A stretch of DNA of 43,590 nucleotides from Enterococcus aquimarinus (GTDB lineage: Bacteria > Bacillota > Bacilli > Lactobacillales > Enterococcaceae). Positions 8,327 to 16,821 of this stretch are shown here, one piece after another. The stretch's first letter is position 1. Each line of letters opens with the position of its first letter. Below the pieces are notes generated by a model, which was not told the DNA's origin, made no database searches, and was given only the letters and a program-made list of their open reading frames with translations. The position numbers were made by a program, and so were the translations under genes. The stretch is taken from the NCBI RefSeq assembly GCF_001885765.1, contig NZ_JXKD01000018.1:1-43590 (forward strand), read 5' to 3'.

Positions 8327-11300
8327 TTATTTAAAAACGACATTTTCTTCCCCAAAAAGCAACTGAAGTTCTTGCTTAAGTTCACTTGTCGCTTGAACCC
8401 AATATTCCGATTCTAATAAGACTTGCTTGTTCCTTTCTTCGTAAAATAAAATGACGGGAACATTTCCTGAATATTTTTTGACTAATTGGCGGAAACTTAC
8501 GAAGTGTTCACTCGGATTTCGGTCCTTCACAATCTTAATGTAACACGTTTGTTCGGAAATACTCTCTTCCACTTCTCGCGCAGGGAATACAGCTGTTGGG
8601 AAGATTTGCAATTGATCATTGTAGCGATTTTTTTGAACCTTACCTTCGATATAGAGTACTTGATTCAACCCAATCGCCTTGCGCATTTTCCGATAATCTT
8701 CAGGGAACAATGTCATGCTGCTAGCTTGACTCTCATCATCGCCTTCCACAATGGCCATTAATTCCCCTTTTTTCGTCCGTATTTCTTTGATGTTTTTCAC
8801 ATAAAACAAGACATTTACCGTTTGATTTTCAGAAATCTCTGCTAGCGCATCAATTTTCTTGCGTTTTAGTATTTTGACAAATTGGCTACACGGATGACCG
8901 GAGAGATAAACGCCTAAATATTCTTCTTCAAATGCTAAACGCTCGGTTAACGGATACTCTTTAATTTCACGCTCTTTTAATTGGAGCATTGAGAGTAATT
9001 CTAAACTACCACCACTGTATAAAATATTTTGAATTTTATCTTCTAATTCTACCAGCAGTTGATGGCGATTCGGATGTAATTCGTCAAAAGCACCAACTAA
9101 GATCAGTGGTTTGATGTTTTCCTGTTTCAACCATTTACTATTGCTTGCATTCAATCGATATAAAAATTGTTCAAAAGAAGTATAATAACCATTTTCACGG
9201 CGTTCTTGTAATATCCCTTGGATGACGTCTCGTCGCACGCCTTTAATATTACTAAGACCAAAACGAATCTCGCTAGCCGTCTGCAAGCTAAAGCCATAAT
9301 GACTTTGATTGATAGAAGGTGCGCAAAGTGTGAGGCCTCTTTTTTTGGCATCATGGATATATTCTTTCATCTTCAAGGTTTGATGTTGCGCTGATTGCAG
9401 TAACGCTTTATAGAAGGGTCCTGGATAGTTGGCTTTTAGGTAGGCCATTTGAAATGCCACTACCGAATAGGCAAAGGCATGCGATCGATTAAAGCCATAG
9501 TTGGCAAATTTTTCGATATAGTGGTAGACCTTATTCGCCACGTCTTCTTCATAGCCTTGATCCATTGAACGTTTGATAAAAGAGGCACGTTCCGATTCTA
9601 ATAATTGCGCATTCTTCTTACTAATCCCTCGGCGCAATAAGTCGGCTTGCCCTAAACTATAACCGGCCATCACTTGGGCTACTTGCATAATTTGTTCTTC
9701 ATAAACCATAATGCCGTAAGTGTTTTGCAAGACTGGCGCGAGACTATCTACCGGGTATTGGACCGCTTCTAATCCCTTTTTACGCTTCACAAAATGATCA
9801 ATGTTTTCCATCGGTCCCGGGCGATATAAGGCGTTAACGGCTGCGACTTCCTCAATATTTTCCGGGACTAGTTTTTTCAATACTTTACGAATACCCGCGG
9901 AATCAAATTGAAAGATGCCTAAGGTTTCACCTTTTTGAAACAACGCTAAGGTCGCTGGATCATCTAAAGGAATCATTTTGATTGCGATGTATTCGCGTTG
10001 CACTCGTTTAATGGTTTTTAAGGTATCATCAATAATACTTAAATTACGTAACCCTAGAAAATCCATTTTCAATAAACCGATTTTTTCGACATCTTTCATC
10101 GTAAATTGGGTTAACCACAAATCACTTTGACCTGCTTGCAAAGGAACTAAATCAATGAGTTTTTGATCGACAATCACAATCCCAGCGGCATGGGTAGAAA
10201 CATGCCTTGGTAATCCTTCCAAGACTTGAGCCACTTGATACATTCTTTGGTTACGTTCATTTGCTTGAACGAGTTCCTGGAAGGTTTTTGACTGATGATA
10301 GGCTTGTTTTAGTGTAATCCCCAAGCCCTTTGGCACGGCACTTGACCAACGATTGGCTTCACTTTGCGACATTCCAAAAACGCGCCCCACATCGCGTAAC
10401 ACCATTTTAGTGGCCATCGTCCCAAACGTCCCGATTTGCGCAACGTGTTCTTGCCCATATTTTTCTTTGACGTACTGAATCATCTCTTCCCGGCGATTAT
10501 CTGGGAAATCCAAGTCAATATCGGGCATCGTTTGGCGTTCAGGATTTAAAAAGCGTTCAAACAGTAATTGATAGGCAATCGGATCCACATCTGTGATCGA
10601 TAAAACATACGCCACTAACGATCCAGCTGCTGAACCACGACCTGCTCCTGTCACAATTTTTTGCTGGTGTGCATAATTCATGACATCCCATACGATTAAA
10701 AAGTAATCGTCAAAACCCATCTTATGAATAATGGATAACTCATACGCCAAACGTTCTTCGTAGGCGGCGGTGACGTCTTTGACGCGCTGAGGCAATCTCT
10801 CTTGACACAGCTGTTGTAAGTAAGTTGCAGGATTTTCTCCTTTTTCTAATGGATAATGCGGTAATAATTTTTGATGGAGCGCTACGTCTACGTGACAATT
10901 TTGAGCGACGAAAAGACTTTGTTGAAGCGCTGCTTGATAGTCATTTTCTTCAAACCACGTTTCAAACTCAGTAGGCGAGACTAAATACCCTGTGGCTTGG
11001 TAGTCATGAATTTCTTGGCGTAAGTCTTGAATCTGTGTTCCTTCTTTAATATGTCTTGCGACGCGAACGGCAAAACTATCTTGCGCTTCAAGAGAAGTAA
11101 TCGCATGATACGCAAGTGGTTTCAACTGATTCGATTGGTACCAGGGCCAAATTTCTTGTGGTCCCATCCCTTGATAAGCAATCCCATAAAAAAGGTTTTC
11201 AATCCCAAATTTAGCGATCCAATCCTTCAATCGTCGGTCAGCTTTTACAGTTGCCTCATTGAATAAAGGGATCAGCTCATTTTTTTCGGGCAATAATATG

Positions 11301-11653
11301 ACTAAATCTGAACTTAATGGCAATTCCTCCCAATCAATCGTGCCATTGATTTCTTTGGTACTAGAAATTGTCATGAGTTGTTTTAAGCCCTGATTATTTT
11401 TGGCATATAGATACATTTCATAGGAATCTTCTTGCTCACTGACGTGGTAATCTAATGACAAACCAATAATCGGATGAATCCCTTCTTTTTGGCAACAGTC
11501 GATGAACTCCAACATACCAGACAGATTACCTTTATCGGTCATTGCTAAATACTGGTACCCCAATTCTTTTGCACGGCTCACATATTGAGGAATTTTGATA
11601 ATACTTTGTAATAATGAATACGATGTTATCGTTGTTAATTGTGGGATACTCAT
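8327..11653 (-). CDS. dnaE: DNA polymerase III alpha subunit, DnaE (error-prone type)
   Basis: The second replicative polymerase of low-GC Firmicutes; it extends RNA primers before handing over to PolC and takes part in lesion bypass. At 1108 residues it has an N-terminal PHP domain, the palm with the catalytic PDIDLDFPD near residue 376 and GAGRGSAAGSLVAY, fingers with SHAFAYSVVAFQMAYLKA, a helix-hairpin-helix region and a C-terminal OB fold (VLFYVKNIKEIRTKKGELMAI). The PHP domain has lost the usual His-x-His metal ligands (LTTITSYSLL), so it should not proofread. The start has AAGGAGG. It is transcribed toward pfkA, and the small plus-strand gene diverges from it. Confidence 0.96.
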   Translation of the reverse strand: MSIPQLTTITSYSLLQSIIKIPQYVSRAKELGYQYLAMTDKGNLSGMLEFIDCCQKEGIHPIIGLSLDYHVSEQEDSYEMYLYAKNNQGLKQLMTISSTKEINGTIDWEELPLSSDLVILLPEKNELIPLFNEATVKADRRLKDWIAKFGIENLFYGIAYQGMGPQEIWPWYQSNQLKPLAYHAITSLEAQDSFAVRVARHIKEGTQIQDLRQEIHDYQATGYLVSPTEFETWFEENDYQAALQQSLFVAQNCHVDVALHQKLLPHYPLEKGENPATYLQQLCQERLPQRVKDVTAAYEERLAYELSIIHKMGFDDYFLIVWDVMNYAHQQKIVTGAGRGSAAGSLVAYVLSITDVDPIAYQLLFERFLNPERQTMPDIDLDFPDNRREEMIQYVKEKYGQEHVAQIGTFGTMATKMVLRDVGRVFGMSQSEANRWSSAVPKGLGITLKQAYHQSKTFQELVQANERNQRMYQVAQVLEGLPRHVSTHAAGIVIVDQKLIDLVPLQAGQSDLWLTQFTMKDVEKIGLLKMDFLGLRNLSIIDDTLKTIKRVQREYIAIKMIPLDDPATLALFQKGETLGIFQFDSAGIRKVLKKLVPENIEEVAAVNALYRPGPMENIDHFVKRKKGLEAVQYPVDSLAPVLQNTYGIMVYEEQIMQVAQVMAGYSLGQADLLRRGISKKNAQLLESERASFIKRSMDQGYEEDVANKVYHYIEKFANYGFNRSHAFAYSVVAFQMAYLKANYPGPFYKALLQSAQHQTLKMKEYIHDAKKRGLTLCAPSINQSHYGFSLQTASEIRFGLSNIKGVRRDVIQGILQERRENGYYTSFEQFLYRLNASNSKWLKQENIKPLILVGAFDELHPNRHQLLVELEDKIQNILYSGGSLELLSMLQLKEREIKEYPLTERLAFEEEYLGVYLSGHPCSQFVKILKRKKIDALAEISENQTVNVLFYVKNIKEIRTKKGELMAIVEGDDESQASSMTLFPEDYRKMRKAIGLNQVLYIEGKVQKNRYNDQLQIFPTAVFPAREVEESISEQTCYIKIVKDRNPSEHFVSFRQLVKKYSGNVPVILFYEERNKQVLLESEYWVQATSELKQELQLLFGEENVVFK

Positions 11654-11730
11654 AGTTCCTCCTTATATAACGTCACTACCGCTATTAATTCTTTACATAA
11701 AATGATAGACAAGGATTCTTTACATTGTGA

Positions 11731-11758
11731 AAAAATGTGATAAACTAGACTCTAGGAT
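11731..11758 (+). promoter_or_regulatory. Promoter of the small YjzD-like gene
   Basis: TTTACA followed after 16 bases by TAAACT on the plus strand, ending about 27 bp before the AAGGTG ribosome site of the downstream gene. The positions are approximate to a base or two. Confidence 0.5.
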
Positions 11759-11784
11759 ATCAAGTCGTGAAAGAAGGTGTTTCA

Positions 11785-11967
11785 ATGCGTTATATCATCA
11801 CTTTATTGTGGAGCTTTGCTCTTGGCCAAGTCGTTGGATATTTAGGTTCTGCTCTTAGTAGCCAACCTTACAATTTCATCCAAACAAGTATTTTTTCGGT
11901 CATTTGCGGACTTATGATCATTGCCTTAGGACGACTCACTCCTACTACCGAAGAAAAAATATCCTAA
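11785..11967 (+). CDS. Small membrane protein, YjzD/DUF2929-like
   Basis: A 60-residue protein with two hydrophobic helices (about 3-22 and 33-52) joined by a short polar loop, and a charged C-terminal tail. The start MRYIITLLWSFALGQVVGYL and the length resemble the YjzD/DUF2929 family of small Firmicutes membrane proteins, whose function is unknown. A GTG at 11767 is in frame, but the AAGGTG site lies 6 bases before the ATG at 11785, so the shorter form is preferred. It is monocistronic and divergent from dnaE. Confidence 0.7.
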   Translation: MRYIITLLWSFALGQVVGYLGSALSSQPYNFIQTSIFSVICGLMIIALGRLTPTTEEKIS

Positions 11968-11987
11968 ACATCGAAAAATTCTTAATC

Positions 11988-12025
11988 AAAGGAGTTGCAA
12001 TGCGATTTGTTGCAACTCCTTTTTT
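11988..12025 (+). terminator. Terminator of the YjzD-like gene
   Basis: A 13-bp perfect inverted repeat AAAGGAGTTGCAA / TTGCAACTCCTTT with a 9-base loop, followed on the plus strand by a T-run. It lies 20 bp past the stop and may also help end the converging efflux-pump transcript. Confidence 0.88.
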
Positions 12026-12084
12026 GATTGTTCTTTCACGTAAACGAAGTGACATGCCTGTTCTGGACATTTGATTTGTTTCTC

Positions 12085-13287
12085 TTACCCAATATCCTGA
12101 TGTTTTAAATCATGGCGGAAATTAAATAATGAAAGGAAGATATTCAACAACACAAAGCCCGCGGTCACAAAGAATACCGCTGAATAACTGTAGGCTTGCG
12201 CAACAGCTGAACCGACTAATGGACCTAAGACTTGACCAAAATTATTAAACATTTGATTGTAGCCAAAAATACGGCTGACACCTTCGGGCGGGGTAATTTT
12301 ACTAATCAACGTATTGACGGATGGCATGAGTGCCCCTGTTGAAAAGCCTAATAAAAACCGCAAAACGCCTAATTGCCAAGGTGAAGTCACGAGTCCCATC
12401 GGAATGAAACAACAAAAAGAAAAGACTAAGCCTAATAATAAAATCTTATGATTCCCGATTCGATCCCCTAATCGACCGAGATACGGAGAAGAAATGACTG
12501 CTGAAACCCCCGCTACTGAAACAATCAGCCCGCTTAAAAACAAAACACTTCCAGTATCGGTACTTAATTCACGGATGTACAGCGTTAAAATTGGGCTGAT
12601 ACTTGTCATCCCTAATTGTAAAATCAAAGACGTGAAAAACAAACCGAATAATACCGAGCGGCGAGTAGACTGACCTAAAATTTCTTTTGTAGACATTAGA
12701 TCTTTCTTTTCAACGGGTTCAAACGTTTCCTTCACTAAAAAAATGGTTAATAAGAGCGTGATAAATAAGATCATACCAGTAATAATAAAGACATTTTTCA
12801 TACCTAATAATTCAGCTAGAATCCCGCCCATTAATGGACCAATTAAATTCCCCGCAATCGCTCCTGTCGCTAACGTTCCAATCGCCCAACCACTTTTTTC
12901 CCGTGGTGCTTGATACGCAATTAACGCAGTCGCATTGGGAATATAGCCTGATAATACCCCTGTGAAAAAACGCATCACTAGTAACCAATAGACATTCGGG
13001 ACAAACGCTAACGCCCCCATCGTCACCGTCATTCCAGCAGCCGCACGAATCATCATTAAACGCCGACCTTTTCGATCGGCTAAATTACCCCAAATCGGTG
13101 CAACGATCGCTGCCGCTAAAGCAGTAATTGAAATCGCTAAGCCGGAGAGTAGTGGCACTTGACTTGCTGGCGCACCCAATTCTTCGATGTAAAGTGGAAT
13201 AAAAGGCATCACTAGGCTAAAACTTGCTCCCGTGAAAAAACAACCAATCCATGAAATCAACAAATTTCGTTTCCAATTAATTTCCAT
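12085..13287 (-). CDS. pmrA: MFS multidrug efflux transporter, PmrA-like
   Basis: A 400-residue proton-driven exporter of the DHA1 drug antiporter family with 12 predicted membrane helices. Motif A is present after helix 2 (GNLADRKGRRLMM) and repeated in the second half (GRLGDRIGNHKILL). The helix-5 region (GPLMGGILAELLG) fits drug antiporter motif C. The N-terminus (MEINWKRNLLISWIGCFFTGASFSLVMPF) and the overall sequence closely resemble pneumococcal PmrA, an efflux pump for fluoroquinolones and dyes. That substrate range is inferred by similarity. It is monocistronic, with no local regulator gene. Confidence 0.85.
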   Translation of the reverse strand: MEINWKRNLLISWIGCFFTGASFSLVMPFIPLYIEELGAPASQVPLLSGLAISITALAAAIVAPIWGNLADRKGRRLMMIRAAAGMTVTMGALAFVPNVYWLLVMRFFTGVLSGYIPNATALIAYQAPREKSGWAIGTLATGAIAGNLIGPLMGGILAELLGMKNVFIITGMILFITLLLTIFLVKETFEPVEKKDLMSTKEILGQSTRRSVLFGLFFTSLILQLGMTSISPILTLYIRELSTDTGSVLFLSGLIVSVAGVSAVISSPYLGRLGDRIGNHKILLLGLVFSFCCFIPMGLVTSPWQLGVLRFLLGFSTGALMPSVNTLISKITPPEGVSRIFGYNQMFNNFGQVLGPLVGSAVAQAYSYSAVFFVTAGFVLLNIFLSLFNFRHDLKHQDIG

Positions 13288-13340
13288 CTCGAACCTCGCT
13301 TTCTCTACAACTATAGCTCATTTTGGGTATTTTTCAAACA

Positions 13341-13377
13341 AAAAAAGTGGTGATTGACTATCACACCACTTTTTTTC
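13341..13377 (-). terminator. Terminator of the purine permease gene
   Basis: A-run plus GTGGTG (to about 13352) pairs with CACCAC plus a T-run; the loop is 11 bases. It lies about 12 bp past the permease stop on the minus strand. Confidence 0.8.
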
Positions 13378-13387
13378 ATTTATTCTA

Positions 13388-14827
13388 TTAACCTAAGATC
13401 GCCATAATAATAAAGTTTAAAATAAATAGAACATTGACAATCCATAAGACAGGCGATACTTCTTTTCCTTTACCTTTGACTACTTTGACAATTGCAAAGA
13501 AAATAAAACCTGCGGCAATTCCGTATGAAATACTGTAACAAAGTCCCATAAAGATTGAGGCAAAGAAAGCAGGTACCGCTTCTTCTAGTTGTGTCCAGTC
13601 AATATCTTTAAAGGAAGCCATCATCATCACACCGACTAAAATTAAGGCAGGTGCAGTTGCTTGTGCAGGGACAATGGAAATAATTGGAGAAAACAGGCTG
13701 CTTAGTAAGAACATGCCCGCAACGACTACAGATGTTAATCCTGTACGTCCGCCAGCCCCAATACCTGCGGCTGATTCAACGAAGGTTGTCGTATTTGATG
13801 TTCCAAAAACCGCACCAATTGAAGTTGCTACTGCGTCTGCAAATAACGCGCGGTCCATTTTTGTTGTAAAACCTTTACTATCTTCTAACGCATCCTCATC
13901 TTCTTGCGAGAAGATTCCTGTGCGACGACCAGTACCGATAAACGTGCCAATCGTATCGAATGTATCAGATAAACTAAACGCAATAATTGTCATGATCACT
14001 TGTGGGATTTTAGCAGAATCCGCAAATAACGACTGCATCCCTTCTGGACCAAATGCCGCTCCAAACGTAACACCTAACTCATTAATTGAATTTCCTAATG
14101 AATTAGCTTGCCAGTCAACGGCACTTAAATCAACAACACCCATTAAAATTCCGATAATCGTTGTACCGACAATCCCAATTAAAATAGCGCCACGAATATT
14201 CATCACGACTAAAACAGTCATTAAGACTAAACCAATAACAGATAAAAGTACTTCTGGATTATTAAAGTTGACTAAAGCAGGTACTACGCCACCATTCATC
14301 GTGACGTTGGTTGCGACATCGCCATCAACCATCGAACTCGTGATTGTCGCAGAATCTGCTGAAAAACTGATTAAGTTCGCATTTTTAATCCCGACATACG
14401 CGACAAAAATACCAATCCCGCCACCAATTGCATGTTGCATACTTTCAGGAATCGCATGGATAATTAACTTACGAATTTTTGTGACCGTAATGAAAATATT
14501 AATTAGCCCACAAATAAAGACCATCGCTAATGCTTGTTGCCAAGTGTAACCTAGACCAAATACAACCGTAAACGTAAAGAATGCATTTAAACCCATCCCC
14601 GGAGCTTGCGCATAAGGTACGTTAGCAAACAATCCCATAATCAATGTCCCTACCACAGAGGCAATGATTGTTGCTAAGAAGACTGCTTGAAATGGCATTC
14701 CTGAGGCAGACAAAATCGCTGGATTGACAAACAAAATATAACTCATTGCAAAGAACGTTGTGACACCCGCGATTACTTCAGTCGAAACCTTTGTCCCGTT
14801 TTCCTTTAATTTGAAAAATTTTTCCAT
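13388..14827 (-). CDS. Purine (guanine/hypoxanthine/xanthine) permease, AzgA/PbuG family
   Basis: A 479-residue proton symporter of the AzgA-like branch of the NCS2 family, with 12-14 membrane segments. It takes up purine bases such as guanine and hypoxanthine. Conserved stretches include the N-terminal VIAGVTTFFAMSYILFVNP, APGMGLNAFFTF (purine site) and DTIGTFIGTGRR. A GTG at 14839 is in frame but overlaps the AGGAG ribosome site; the ATG at 14827 has better spacing (11 bases), so I chose it. A promoter and a PurR-box candidate lie upstream, supporting purine rather than uracil transport. The exact base preference is not readable. Confidence 0.88.
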   Translation of the reverse strand: MEKFFKLKENGTKVSTEVIAGVTTFFAMSYILFVNPAILSASGMPFQAVFLATIIASVVGTLIMGLFANVPYAQAPGMGLNAFFTFTVVFGLGYTWQQALAMVFICGLINIFITVTKIRKLIIHAIPESMQHAIGGGIGIFVAYVGIKNANLISFSADSATITSSMVDGDVATNVTMNGGVVPALVNFNNPEVLLSVIGLVLMTVLVVMNIRGAILIGIVGTTIIGILMGVVDLSAVDWQANSLGNSINELGVTFGAAFGPEGMQSLFADSAKIPQVIMTIIAFSLSDTFDTIGTFIGTGRRTGIFSQEDEDALEDSKGFTTKMDRALFADAVATSIGAVFGTSNTTTFVESAAGIGAGGRTGLTSVVVAGMFLLSSLFSPIISIVPAQATAPALILVGVMMMASFKDIDWTQLEEAVPAFFASIFMGLCYSISYGIAAGFIFFAIVKVVKGKGKEVSPVLWIVNVLFILNFIIMAILG

Positions 14828-14918
14828 GAAAATTTTCACTCCTATCGTTTTTTATCAAGGGAAAATGAAGGAATAAATAATATCTTAATATAATGTTCTT
14901 TTCCTTGACCAATATAGA

Positions 14919-14947
14919 ATTATAAAGACATTTCTACTCTACATCAA
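14919..14947 (-). promoter_or_regulatory. Promoter of the purine permease
   Basis: TTGATG (14942-14947), 17-base spacer, TATAAT (14919-14924) on the minus strand. It predicts a start near 14912 and an 85-base untranslated leader. I saw no purine riboswitch fold in that leader. Confidence 0.65.
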
Positions 14948-14981
14948 TCATTTGTTAACATATTATGAAAAAATATCTATC

Positions 14982-14994
14982 AATGTTCGTCTTT
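14982..14994 (-). promoter_or_regulatory. Candidate PurR box (PurBox)
   Basis: On the minus strand AAAGACGAACATT matches the Lactococcus/Streptococcus PurBox AWWWCCGAACWWT at 11 of 13 positions. The central G is about 76 bp upstream of the predicted transcription start, which is the position known for PurR-activated lactococcal promoters. Confidence 0.5.
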
Positions 14995-15030
14995 TACTAT
15001 GATTCATCCTGAATTATCAAGAGATCATTC

Positions 15031-15058
15031 TTGTCAATCCTCGAGATTGTGATACACT
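15031..15058 (+). promoter_or_regulatory. Promoter of the Cof-type phosphatase gene
   Basis: TTGTCA (15031-15036), 16-base spacer, TACACT (15053-15058) on the plus strand, about 70 bp upstream of the start codon. Confidence 0.55.
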
Positions 15059-15126
15059 ATTGCCATATTAGATATTTTCATAAACTTTTCATAGGATTTA
15101 TGAAATAGATAGACGAGGAGAATACG

Positions 15127-15930
15127 ATGACCAAAAAATTGATTGCTATCGATTTAGATGGCACTACTTTAAACAGCCACTCTTTGATTAGTCCACGCAC
15201 GGCAAGTGTCTTAAAAAAAGCGACGGCAGCTGGCCATTACGTGAGCATCGCAACGGGACGTCCGTATCGTATGAGTGCACAGTTTTACCAACAGTTACAA
15301 TTAGAAACGCCAATGGTGACGTTTAACGGAGCTCTCGTGCATAAGCCTAATATGGTTTGGCCTTACGAGCGTGAGTTATCCATTCAAAAAGAAATTGCTT
15401 TTGAAATTTTAGCTCAAAAAGAAAAACTCCAATTAGAGTTTGTAGCGGCAGAAAACCGCGAAACGTTTTTTATTGATCGTCTAGATAATTTTGAAGGAGA
15501 GTTTTTTGCAACCGAAAAAATTACGGAAGCCAATCTATTCAAAAATTTGACCTCTAATCCCACATCCTTACTTGTGAAAACACAAAAAGAGGTGAGCAGT
15601 CTAGTATCCGCTTCACTTATTTCACAATTTAAAGATTCAGTGGATGTTCGAACTTGGGGTGGTCCAAATGCTATTTTGGAAATTGTTCCTAAAGGCGTTC
15701 AAAAAGCGATGGCCCTTTCCATTGTTGCTCATTCATTAGATGTTCAACCAAAAAATATTATAGCTTTTGGAGACGAACACAATGATTTAGAATTGTTGGA
15801 TTATGCTGGTTGGGGTGTCGCGATGCAAAATGCTACGAATCAATTAAAAGCTGTCGCAAATGATGTGACACCAAAAACAAATGACGAAGATGGTTTGGCT
15901 GATTATTTAGAAGAATTTTTAGCGCTATAA
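15127..15930 (+). CDS. HAD superfamily phosphatase, Cof type (YidA-like)
   Basis: A 267-residue cytoplasmic phosphatase of the Cof (class IIB) HAD group that removes phosphate from small metabolites such as sugar phosphates or flavin and pyridoxal phosphates; the substrate is not predictable. Motif I is AIDLDGTTL with nucleophile D9 and acid/base D11. Motif II is SIATGR, the motif III Lys lies near GVQKAMAL, and motif IV is GDEHNDLELL. The IIB cap domain sits between motifs II and III. The ribosome site GAGGAG precedes the ATG. It is monocistronic and ends in a very strong hairpin. Confidence 0.92.
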   Translation: MTKKLIAIDLDGTTLNSHSLISPRTASVLKKATAAGHYVSIATGRPYRMSAQFYQQLQLETPMVTFNGALVHKPNMVWPYERELSIQKEIAFEILAQKEKLQLEFVAAENRETFFIDRLDNFEGEFFATEKITEANLFKNLTSNPTSLLVKTQKEVSSLVSASLISQFKDSVDVRTWGGPNAILEIVPKGVQKAMALSIVAHSLDVQPKNIIAFGDEHNDLELLDYAGWGVAMQNATNQLKAVANDVTPKTNDEDGLADYLEEFLAL

Positions 15931-15933
15931 AAT

Positions 15934-15989
15934 AATCAAAACACGCCACACAAAGAAGAGCTGTTCTCTTTGTGTGGCGTGTTTTGATT
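15934..15989. terminator. Long bidirectional hairpin between converging genes
   Basis: A perfect 23-bp inverted repeat (15934-15956 and 15967-15989) around a 10-base loop. It lies between the stops of the Cof phosphatase and the tetR-type gene and is flanked by AT-rich sequence, so it can end both transcripts. The stem is unusually long for this window. Confidence 0.8.
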
Positions 15990-16029
15990 CATCTTGTCTT
16001 TTCAATTCATATAATCATATTTTAAGAGT

Positions 16030-16587
16030 TTATTTTTGTTTATTTATTTCTAAGATACCGTCAATGGAGTGCTGGATAATCTCCACAATTTGTTGACGAT
16101 TGGGTGTAATAAAGCCAGATGCCATCAAGGAAGCTACGCCTGTAATGGTAATCCATGTGCCATCATGTAAGGCTTCTATAAAATCAGCTGGTAAGTCTTT
16201 ATACGTTGGATCTTCTTTAACGACTTCTTTAAAATACTGGTAGGAGACATCGTACATTTTTTTACCCCCACCGGATTCATCAATGAACAACGAAATAAAA
16301 AGCTTTGGTTTTTTTTGAGAAAAATCAATATAGTTAATACAAACGTCTACTAGTTTATTGCCTGTATGCTCTTGAGCGAATACTTTTTGTTTCAATTCTG
16401 TAAAAATCTCATCAATCAAGGTATCTTTCAAATCTTGCATATTTTCAAATTCAAGATAGATTGGTTGGGTTGAAACCCCCATTTTTTTTGCCACGTTTCG
16501 TGCGGTAAAATTCCCAAATCCCTCTTTCTCTACTAATTCATAGGCAGATTTCAAAATATAGTCTCTCGTGTAAACTTTTCGTCTCAT
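16030..16587 (-). CDS. TetR/AcrR family transcriptional regulator
   Basis: A 185-residue repressor-type regulator. The N-terminal helix-turn-helix (YILKSAYELVEKEGFGNFTARNVAKKMGVSTQPIYLEF) is a clear TetR_N domain. The C-terminal ligand-binding half is variable and gives no hint of the ligand. The ribosome site is AGGAGG, 7 bases before the ATG. It diverges from the thrE-type genes, with about 230 bp between. A 21-bp palindrome near its own start suggests autoregulation. Control of the exporter genes is possible but not shown. Confidence 0.9.
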   Translation of the reverse strand: MRRKVYTRDYILKSAYELVEKEGFGNFTARNVAKKMGVSTQPIYLEFENMQDLKDTLIDEIFTELKQKVFAQEHTGNKLVDVCINYIDFSQKKPKLFISLFIDESGGGKKMYDVSYQYFKEVVKEDPTYKDLPADFIEALHDGTWITITGVASLMASGFITPNRQQIVEIIQHSIDGILEINKQK

Positions 16588-16620
16588 GATAAACCTCCTA
16601 GCCAGAATTTATTTACTAAT

Positions 16621-16641
16621 GTTATTTTAACTTAAAACAAC
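16621..16641. promoter_or_regulatory. Palindromic operator candidate for the TetR protein
   Basis: GTTATTTTAA-C-TTAAAACAAC is a 21-bp inverted repeat with one mismatched pair. It is centred about 44 bp upstream of the regulator's start codon and includes a possible minus-strand -10 (TAAAAT). Size, symmetry and position fit a TetR-family operator. Confidence 0.5.
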
Positions 16642-16755
16642 AAATATTAAAAGGATTTTAATCGATTTCTTAAGACTTTCTTCTTATTCTCTCTCGATAA
16701 TCGCCCTTAGCGAATGATTCTTAGATAACATTTCGCTTATTTTCATTTATTCTTC

Positions 16756-16784
16756 TTGTCGCCTTTCCGATAAAAAGGTAAACT
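16756..16784 (+). promoter_or_regulatory. Promoter of the thrE-type exporter genes
   Basis: TTGTCG (16756-16761), 17-base spacer, TAAACT (16779-16784) on the plus strand, about 38 bp upstream of the GTG start. Confidence 0.6.
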
Positions 16785-16821
16785 GAACGTATTCTATTTT
16801 ACATCAAAGGAGGCGTACTTT

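Noticed and set aside
13674-14549. A 291-residue plus-strand frame inside the purine permease gene
   Set aside because: It is an antisense shadow: the permease on the minus strand has clear family motifs, while this frame is low in complexity and lacks a ribosome site.
14828-15126. A purine riboswitch upstream of the permease
   Set aside because: I could not find the conserved purine-aptamer loops or a matching terminator in the leader; the PurBox is a better explanation.
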